Shown: positions 58,131 to 64,000 of the stretch, in pieces
How the letters are laid out: each line of letters begins with the position of its first letter
How positions within the stretch are numbered: position 1 is the stretch's first letter
DNA from: JAEXNA01 sp041676625
Lineage (GTDB): Bacteria; Vulcanimicrobiota; Xenobia; Xenobiales; JADMJV01
Assembly (NCBI GenBank): GCA_041676625.1
Contig: JBAYRN010000002.1
Location: forward strand, 59,700 to 123,699
Direction: 5' to 3'
DNA length: 64,000 nucleotides
Notes under the pieces: model-generated
Databases searched by the model: none
What the model was told of the DNA's origin: nothing
What the model saw: the letters and a program-made list of their open reading frames with translations, nothing else
Translations under genes and position numbers: made by a program

Positions 58131-59669
58131 ATGAAGTTAAAAAGCTTAGTGGCGGGATGCTTGCTGCTGATGATTTCGGGCTGTTTGAACCCGGCTGTCT
58201 CGGCGGACGAAGAAATGGTCGACATGGTGGTTCCCACTCCCCGGATCGCTCTTCCTCAAGCGAGTGACGTGTCCGCGAATATGCTGGGCGACGGAGAGCA
58301 TCCGGTCGCTCAGGTGGATACCACGGACCCGGAGAAGGTCAAAGAAGGCGAAGCCGGCGAGGATGAGGAGAAGGACTTCAAACGGGACTACTCCGAGGTG
58401 CTCAAGAATCCGGCTGAACTCGGGTTCGAACCGGACGACGCTCTCTTTCGAAACGTCTACTACTATATCAAGAAAAGCTTCGTGGAGGACGTCTCCGAGG
58501 AGCAACTGTTCGAAGGCGTCAAGAGCGAAGTCAAGGACCTCCTGGAACAGGCCAAGGTTCCCACCGAGGAACTGGAGACCCTGGACCGGGGAAAGAAAGT
58601 TCTGCCCCAACTCAAACGCCGTTTCGGTGACAAGGTCGATGAGAATCTTCTCACTTTCGCCGCCATCATGGGCATGCTCGACGGACTGGAGGATCACTAC
58701 TCCCTGCTCATGCTACCTGATGACTACAAGAAGCTTCAGGAGCAGATGCAGAACACCGAGTTCGGTGGAATAGGGATCTACATAGAGTTGAACCCCGATG
58801 ACGAGAACCGTTTGACCGTGTTTGAGCCGATCGAAGGAACCCCGGCCTATGAAGCTGGCTTGATGCCGGGTGACAAGGTCATGGCTATCGACGGAGAGAG
58901 TACCGACGGTATCACCCTGCAGCAGGCCCAGACCAAGATCCGCGGCCCAGTAGGTAGCAACGTGGTGCTCACGGTCTCCCGCAAGGGCGAAGTGGGCACC
59001 CACGACTACCCGGTGGTTCGCAGCAACATTCACGTGGTCTCGGTTTCCGGTAAGATGCTCGAAGGAGACATCGGATACGTGCGGCTGCGCTTGTTCGGTG
59101 CCTCCACCGCCGAAGAGATGACCGGCGCCATCGAGAAGCTCAAGAAGCAGGGCGCCAAGTCGCTGGTGCTGGATCTGCGAAACAATGGCGGCGGATACGT
59201 GGATGCCGCGGTAGATGTGGTAAGCCAATTTCTGGAAAAGGATAACGGTCTGGTGGTCTACACCATCGACCGCAACAACCGCCGCCGGGAGTACCGGGCC
59301 GACGAAAGAGGTCCGGTGGGTATTCCTATGCTGGTGCTGGTCAATGAGTTTTCTGCCAGTGCCTCGGAGATCACGGCCGGCGCCTTAAGAGACCACGGAC
59401 TGGCCGAGATCCTGGGAGTCAAGTCGTTCGGCAAAGGTTCCGTTCAACAGCTCTATCCGTTTTCCGACGGCTCGGCCCTCAAGCTGACCATCGCCAAGTT
59501 TTATACTCCTTCCGGCTACGTCATCAATAAGCAAGGTCTGGAACCTGACGTGAAGGTGGAGATGGAGCCTCGCTACGTGGGACGGGGAGAAAAGGACACT
59601 CAACTGCAGAAGGCCGTGGAAATCCTCAAGAACAAGAAGCTCTCTAAGTCCGGAGGAACGGAGAGTTGA
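58131..59669 (+). CDS. ctpA: C-terminal processing peptidase (S41), lipoprotein
   Basis: A 512-residue periplasmic serine protease. The signal peptide ends at the lipobox ISGC with lipidated Cys18. An acidic linker and helical domain precede the PDZ domain (about 200-290; FGGIGIYIELNPDDENRLTVF, GTPAYEAGLMPGDKVMAIDG). The S41 core has GDIGYVRLRLFG, SLVLDLRNNGGGYVDAAVD and the catalytic dyad Ser410 in FSASASEI and Lys435 in SFGKGSV. I chose ATG 58131 because it gives a proper lipoprotein signal; longer in-frame starts (TTG 58008) would hide it. Its stop overlaps miaB by 4 bases. Confidence 0.93.
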   Translation: MKLKSLVAGCLLLMISGCLNPAVSADEEMVDMVVPTPRIALPQASDVSANMLGDGEHPVAQVDTTDPEKVKEGEAGEDEEKDFKRDYSEVLKNPAELGFEPDDALFRNVYYYIKKSFVEDVSEEQLFEGVKSEVKDLLEQAKVPTEELETLDRGKKVLPQLKRRFGDKVDENLLTFAAIMGMLDGLEDHYSLLMLPDDYKKLQEQMQNTEFGGIGIYIELNPDDENRLTVFEPIEGTPAYEAGLMPGDKVMAIDGESTDGITLQQAQTKIRGPVGSNVVLTVSRKGEVGTHDYPVVRSNIHVVSVSGKMLEGDIGYVRLRLFGASTAEEMTGAIEKLKKQGAKSLVLDLRNNGGGYVDAAVDVVSQFLEKDNGLVVYTIDRNNRRREYRADERGPVGIPMLVLVNEFSASASEITAGALRDHGLAEILGVKSFGKGSVQQLYPFSDGSALKLTIAKFYTPSGYVINKQGLEPDVKVEMEPRYVGRGEKDTQLQKAVEILKNKKLSKSGGTES

Positions 59670-61039
59670 TCGTCTCCGACCTGAAGACCTACTACCTCCA
59701 AACCTACGGCTGCCAGATGAATCAGTACGACTCCGAACTGATCTCCTGGATGCTTTCCGAGCGTCATTACGCCCCCACGGACGACGCGGCGAGTGCCGAT
59801 GTGGCGGTCTTTAACACTTGCTGCGTGAGGGACAACGCCGACCAGAAGGTGTATGGAGCGGTGGGGCACTTCAAGACCCATAAGGAGAGTAACCCCGGAC
59901 AGGTGCTGGTGATCTCCGGTTGTCTGGCTCAAAAGGATGGCGAGGATTTCATCTCTCGATTTCCCCAGGTGGACGTGGTGGTGGGCACCCACAACCTGGC
60001 CGACATTCCCGATCTTGTGGAGCGGGTGCAGCAGGGCGAGGGGCCTTTCGTGAAGGTTGAAAAAAAGGGCAACCATTTTCACCTCCCCTCCAGTCCCGCG
60101 ACCAAGTTTAAAGGCATGGTCACCATCAGTATGGGTTGTGATCAATGGTGTACCTTCTGCATCGTGCCTTACGTTCGTGGTCAATTGCGCAGCCGCCCGC
60201 TACCCTTGGTGGTCTCGGAGGTGAAGCGTCTGGCCTGGGAAGGGCATCGGGAGATCCTGCTGCTCGGTCAAAACGTGAACGACTACGGCCGGGACCTGGA
60301 TGAGGAGGTGAACTTCTCCGCTCTTTTGGACAGTCTCCAGGAGGTCAAGGGGCTGGATCGCTTGCGCTTCACCTCTCCTCACCCCTACTACTACACCCAG
60401 GAAGTGATAGATAGCATGGCGGCCAATCGGTCCGTGTGCGAGCACCTGCATCTGCCGCTGCAATCTGGAGACGACGAAGTTCTCAAGCGCATGCGACGCC
60501 AGTACACCCAGGCGGAGTTTCTGGACCTGGTTCGGCGGATGCGAGAGGCCATACCCGGGCTTTCCATCACCACCGATATCATCGTGGGCTATCCTGGCGA
60601 GACCGAAGAGCAGTTTCAGCAGACCCTGGAGGTGGTCAGGGCGTGTCGATTTTCCTCCGCTTTTATGTTCGCCTACTCACCGCGCCCCGGGACTCCCGGA
60701 GCCATGTTCAAAGACCAGGTACCCGAGAAAGAGAAGATGGACAGGTTGTATCGTCTGATCGAAGTCCAGAACGAGATCTCCTACGAAGATAACCAGAAGC
60801 TCTTAGGTCGGGAGTTTGAAGTCCTGATCGAAGGACGCAGCAAGAAGCACGTTCAGCGCTGTACCGGGCGCACTCGATGCCATCGGCTGGTGCATTTCGA
60901 TGTTGACCTGGACCAGGATCTTCAGGGCAGACTCGCTCGGGTGAGACTGGAGAAGGGGCTTACGTGGGGTTTTATCGGCAAGATGCTGGAAGTCGAGCCT
61001 CACTTCAGGGCATGGAGCGCCGACAGACAAACCGCGTAA
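59666..61039 (+). CDS. miaB: tRNA-2-methylthio-N6-dimethylallyladenosine synthase MiaB
   Basis: A 457-residue radical SAM methylthiotransferase that modifies A37 of tRNAs reading UNN codons. The N-terminal cluster uses Cys in TYGCQMNQYDSE (Cys16), NTCCVRDNA and ISGCLAQK. The radical SAM motif is CDQWCTFCIVPYVRG. It continues with LLGQNVNDYG and TTDIIVGYPGETEEQF, and ends in a TRAM domain. It starts with TTG at 59666 behind GGAGG, overlapping the ctpA stop. Confidence 0.96.
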   Translation: MIVSDLKTYYLQTYGCQMNQYDSELISWMLSERHYAPTDDAASADVAVFNTCCVRDNADQKVYGAVGHFKTHKESNPGQVLVISGCLAQKDGEDFISRFPQVDVVVGTHNLADIPDLVERVQQGEGPFVKVEKKGNHFHLPSSPATKFKGMVTISMGCDQWCTFCIVPYVRGQLRSRPLPLVVSEVKRLAWEGHREILLLGQNVNDYGRDLDEEVNFSALLDSLQEVKGLDRLRFTSPHPYYYTQEVIDSMAANRSVCEHLHLPLQSGDDEVLKRMRRQYTQAEFLDLVRRMREAIPGLSITTDIIVGYPGETEEQFQQTLEVVRACRFSSAFMFAYSPRPGTPGAMFKDQVPEKEKMDRLYRLIEVQNEISYEDNQKLLGREFEVLIEGRSKKHVQRCTGRTRCHRLVHFDVDLDQDLQGRLARVRLEKGLTWGFIGKMLEVEPHFRAWSADRQTA

Positions 61040-63096
61040 CCTGGACCGAGGGTGGGCTGGAAAAAACTCTAGCCCGGGGCCTCGCCGAACGCCTGAGTTC
61101 TTTGATTCGCGCCTCCAGCGGTAACTGGGGTTGGCTCTTCGAGTCGAACGGCAAGGGGGTGGATCTCTTGATCTGCTCCGGTAAAGTCAAACCGCACCGG
61201 GTCCGTTGGAAGGTGAAGCTGCCTCGCAATAGCGGTCCTCTCAGCCAGGAGCAGGTCGTTGAGCTTTCGCCCTTTCACAAGAATATTCGAGATTTTGGTA
61301 ATCTGCTCTACCTGAAAACCCGAAACGGCGGATTGGTGTTGGAGTCGACCCGGGATCCCAACCCGAACCTGTTGCGGGAGCTGGACATTCACTTACAATT
61401 GATCCAGGCTCGCAGAGAAGCCGCCGATCTGCGGCGCAAGGTACAGCGACTTTCTCAAGAACTCAAGGATACGCGCCAGGTCTCGGCTCGCCTTAAGCCT
61501 GCTCTAGAAGAGGGAGAGCGCCGGACCGAGGCACTGTCCAAGTGGTACCGCCAGGCCTCTGAGATGCTCACCAGCACGCAACTGCGGGCCCGGCTTCCGC
61601 GTCTGGCCCAACAGGCCCAGCAACTCCTCGAGGTGGACGTCTCAGCCATCCTGGTCAAAGAGGCCGAGCGGGTTCGGATCTGGGGCAGCGGCCCCTGGAA
61701 GGCGACCTCCTACAGCCTGGACGAGCTGGGCTCGGTGGGGCGAAAGGCGATCGCCGGTGGCCAGGTCTACCGTTTTCAAGAAAGTCCTAACCGAAAGGAC
61801 AAGTTTTTGGAGTCTTTGGGGGTGCGCTCGGCACTGGCTATTCCTCTGGAGATCGACGGTCGGGTGCTGGGGGCAGTCCTTTTCGGGCATCGTGAACTGC
61901 ACCGCTTTACTCCCGACGAGACCGATCTGGCCAGGCTCACCGCTTATCAGTCTGCGCTTTTCCTGGAAAACTCTTTGCTGGTCACCGGATCCGATGTGGA
62001 GCGGGTGGTGGCCCGGGCGGTGCTGGAGAGCATGGCCGACGGGGTGATGACCCTGGACTGGGAAAAGAAGATCACCTCGTTCAATCCGGCGGCCGAGCAG
62101 ATCACCGGTTGGAGAGCCGAAGACGCCATCGGGCGGACCTGTGCAGAGGTGATCCGGGCCCGCTACCTCTGCCCCGGCTCCTCCGAGCCCGGAAGCTGTG
62201 CCGAGAACTGTCCCCTGCTCACTCTGCTGGCCGACCAGGAGTTGATGGAACGGGGTCTGACGGTGGAAGGAGAGGCGGTCCACAAGAGTGGAGAGCCCAG
62301 GTTCCTCTCTTCCACCTACTCGGTGGTGGCCGACCGGGGCGACCTTCTAGGGGCGGTGGTGCTGTTTCGAGATATCACCGATAAAAAGCGCCTGGAAGAG
62401 ATGAAGTCCGATTACGCCGCGGCTCTCAGCCACGACCTGAAGACTCCCCTGACCGCCATGAAAGGCTACGCCGTGACCCTTTTGAAATACGGCGACAGGT
62501 TGGACGAGGAGGCCCGCACCGAGGCTTTGCAGGTCATCAACTTCGAGATCGATCGAGTCTCTCGCATGTTCGACAACCTCTTGCATCAGGCTCGCCTGGA
62601 GGCGGGGGTGAAAAATACCCACCTCACCCTGGTCGCTCCGGCCGAGGTGATCCGCCACGTGGTCAGCCTCTACGCCTTCAGCGGGCGTAATCACGAACTG
62701 GTGCCCCAGGCCGACCCCGATCTGGTGATGAGAACCGATCGCGATCAACTCGATCAGGTCTTGAACAACCTGGTCTCCAACTCCCTCAAGTACACCCCGG
62801 ACGGCTCCAGGGTGGTGGTAAGTTGCCGCCTCCTGGAAGACGGCAAAACAGTCCTGTTCGAAGTAGAAGACAACGGCCCGGGCATCTCTAAAGAGGACCA
62901 ACCTTACGTATTTCAGCGCTTTCACCGACTTGGTGGCGCGCGCTCGCGGCGAGTTCGGGGTACCGGACTCGGTCTACATATCACTAGAATGTTGGTGGAG
63001 AGTTTAGGAGGGGAAACGGGGGTCGAATCTCAATTAGGTAAAGGTTCGCGCTTCTGGTTCACTCTCCCGAAATCTCCGTCTGAGGCAATACAATGA
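61012..63096 (+). CDS. GAF-PAS sensor histidine kinase
   Basis: A 694-residue soluble kinase. An N-terminal region of unknown type (1-115) leads to a coiled coil (about 125-175; RREAADLRRKVQRLSQELKD), a GAF domain (about 185-320; RSALAIPLEIDGRVLGAVLFG) and a PAS domain (about 340-460). The PAS domain carries Cys387, Cys396 and Cys400. HisKA follows, with His474 in LSHDLKTPL, then HATPase_c (LDQVLNNLVSNSLKY, VEDNGPGISKED, GTGLGLHITRM). ATG 61012 is chosen, overlapping miaB by 28 bases; an in-frame GTG at 60964 is the alternative. No receiver gene is adjacent. Confidence 0.92.
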   Translation: MERRQTNRVTWTEGGLEKTLARGLAERLSSLIRASSGNWGWLFESNGKGVDLLICSGKVKPHRVRWKVKLPRNSGPLSQEQVVELSPFHKNIRDFGNLLYLKTRNGGLVLESTRDPNPNLLRELDIHLQLIQARREAADLRRKVQRLSQELKDTRQVSARLKPALEEGERRTEALSKWYRQASEMLTSTQLRARLPRLAQQAQQLLEVDVSAILVKEAERVRIWGSGPWKATSYSLDELGSVGRKAIAGGQVYRFQESPNRKDKFLESLGVRSALAIPLEIDGRVLGAVLFGHRELHRFTPDETDLARLTAYQSALFLENSLLVTGSDVERVVARAVLESMADGVMTLDWEKKITSFNPAAEQITGWRAEDAIGRTCAEVIRARYLCPGSSEPGSCAENCPLLTLLADQELMERGLTVEGEAVHKSGEPRFLSSTYSVVADRGDLLGAVVLFRDITDKKRLEEMKSDYAAALSHDLKTPLTAMKGYAVTLLKYGDRLDEEARTEALQVINFEIDRVSRMFDNLLHQARLEAGVKNTHLTLVAPAEVIRHVVSLYAFSGRNHELVPQADPDLVMRTDRDQLDQVLNNLVSNSLKYTPDGSRVVVSCRLLEDGKTVLFEVEDNGPGISKEDQPYVFQRFHRLGGARSRRVRGTGLGLHITRMLVESLGGETGVESQLGKGSRFWFTLPKSPSEAIQ

Positions 63097-64000
63097 GAAG
63101 ATTAACACTATTTTTAGTACTCTGGGCCCTGCTGGCTCCAACCTCGGCTCAGATGAGCAGCCATCTGAAGGAGGAGTTCCACAACCAGGAGGCCTACGGT
63201 GTGGTCGTGGTGGATCGGTTGGCCGGGCTTCGCTCGGCACTCCTTAATGAGGAGGCCCGCATCCTCTGTTTTCAATCCTTCGGCGAGGAACTCGACGAAG
63301 CCAGTATCAAAGAGATCCTGGAGTGGGTCCGGGAGGGGCACACCCTCTGGTTTTACGACCCGCGTCTGGCCTCCCATTTCGGGATGCGTGGTACCTTCTT
63401 CGACAACAGTCGGTTTCGAAACAAGCCCGAGTCCGGCCAGTTGGGAGGGAAGAAGTACGGCGGAGTGGCCACGTTGGCAGTCAGCATCGGTGACCACCCG
63501 GTGCAGACGGGGGTGGGGCAGGTGACGATCTTTATGCCGACCCTGGAAAAGAAGGAGGGTGAGGAGGCTCAATACGGAGCCATCGAACTGGCCGGAGACA
63601 CCAAGCCGTTACTGCAGTTTACCCATGACTCCCCGGCTCTGGTGGCTTGCCGTCGAGACGGGCGGGGCCTGATCGTTTTCAAGAGTTTGCTCTGGAACGA
63701 ACCGCTGTCAGGCGATCGTTTTCAGGGTAACCTGCTAGAGTTTTCAGCCGGCTACCAGGTACCCGGACCGGCCGGGGTGGGGCGGGTGGGTAACCCTCCC
63801 GGCCCGGAGGCCGAGTACATCGAGGGGGAGCCGGCCGAACCGGTGGCAGCCACCGAACCGGGAGAACCCACGGAAACCCCCGAGCGCAACAAGGTTGTGG
63901 AAGCGGTGCCTGGCGGCAAGGTCGGGGGCTGGCTCTTGGAGCTGCGCGACGGGACCGTGCTGCAGGGTGTTTTGGAAGCGACGGTGGTGGAGTTTGAGAC
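63093..64000 (+). CDS. Secreted protein of unknown function, cut by the window end
   Basis: At least 302 residues; the 3' end is outside the window. It starts with ATG at 63093 inside the kinase stop (ATGA). A signal peptide MRRLTLFLVLWALLAPTSAQ is clear. Residues 25-230 form an alpha/beta fold with VVVVDRLAGLRSALLNEEARILCF and IKEILEWVREGHTLWFYDPRL. This looks like the class I amidotransferase-like fold of DUF4159/DUF4350 exported proteins, without a visible catalytic Cys. A Pro/Glu-rich linker and the start of another domain (GGWLLELRDGTVLQGVLEAT) follow. Confidence 0.7.
   Translation, partial: MRRLTLFLVLWALLAPTSAQMSSHLKEEFHNQEAYGVVVVDRLAGLRSALLNEEARILCFQSFGEELDEASIKEILEWVREGHTLWFYDPRLASHFGMRGTFFDNSRFRNKPESGQLGGKKYGGVATLAVSIGDHPVQTGVGQVTIFMPTLEKKEGEEAQYGAIELAGDTKPLLQFTHDSPALVACRRDGRGLIVFKSLLWNEPLSGDRFQGNLLEFSAGYQVPGPAGVGRVGNPPGPEAEYIEGEPAEPVAATEPGEPTETPERNKVVEAVPGGKVGGWLLELRDGTVLQGVLEATVVEFE

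Noticed and set aside
1..64000. tRNA, rRNA, CRISPR, phage or insertion-sequence features
   Set aside because: None was seen on reading both strands; no transposase, integrase or tRNA-like cloverleaf was found in the gaps.

Overview
The window is a GC-rich bacterial chromosome segment, densely coded and without rRNA, tRNA, CRISPR or insertion sequences. A PilQ-type secretin, two lipoprotein signal peptides and an MltG-type transglycosylase point to a cell with an outer membrane. SpoVG-like and long-form HPF genes, a SigB/SigF-type sigma factor and a sugar-phosphate microcompartment sit in the same stretch. This mix suggests a deep-branching, little-cultured lineage such as Eremiobacterota/Vulcanimicrobiota or Armatimonadota. 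That placement is inference from gene content only.

Layout. Bases 1-4223 hold an M20 peptidase fragment, a DHH phosphoesterase, a secreted papain-like peptidase, a double PilZ protein, a penicillin-recognising serine hydrolase and era. Bases 4328-9067 encode a bacterial microcompartment: one BMC-H, three BMC-P proteins, a CoA-acylating aldehyde dehydrogenase, an RpiB-like isomerase, a DeoC aldolase and one unrecognised protein. The content fits the sugar phosphate utilising (SPU) class. The expected core chemistry is deoxyribose 5-phosphate to glyceraldehyde 3-phosphate plus acetaldehyde, then acetaldehyde to acetyl-CoA inside the shell. The operon continues without a visible break into recO, ruvX, mltG and udk.

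Bases 12022-22377 are a type IV pilus cluster in the order pilB, pilT, pilC, sigma factor, pilin, pilD, pilM, pilQ. No pilN, pilO or pilP lies between pilM and pilQ. Instead there are leaders that can fold, and tiny ORFs precede pilB and pilC.

Bases 22563-38882 are the most unusual part. Two very large TPR proteins (about 1813 and 1456 residues) are followed by a membrane-anchored proline-rich protein, a DUF4388-like protein, two Roadblock/LC7 proteins, a response regulator and a histidine kinase, all on one strand and tightly spaced. This looks like a scaffolded signalling or polarity module next to the pilus genes. I do not recognise it as a described system.

Bases 38897-64000 are mixed: an O-antigen ligase-like protein, dprA, a spoVG-like gene, hslV without hslU, an extremely acidic protein, mutS, a medium-chain dehydrogenase, a divergent Ser/Thr kinase, a lipoprotein cytochrome c, a YdiJ-like FAD/Fe-S dehydrogenase with aroC, a SIS protein, a small FliG-N-like membrane protein, an XdhC-like protein, a lytic transglycosylase, hpf, a C-terminal processing peptidase, miaB, a second histidine kinase and a secreted protein cut by the window end. 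No stretch longer than about 300 bases lacks a gene.
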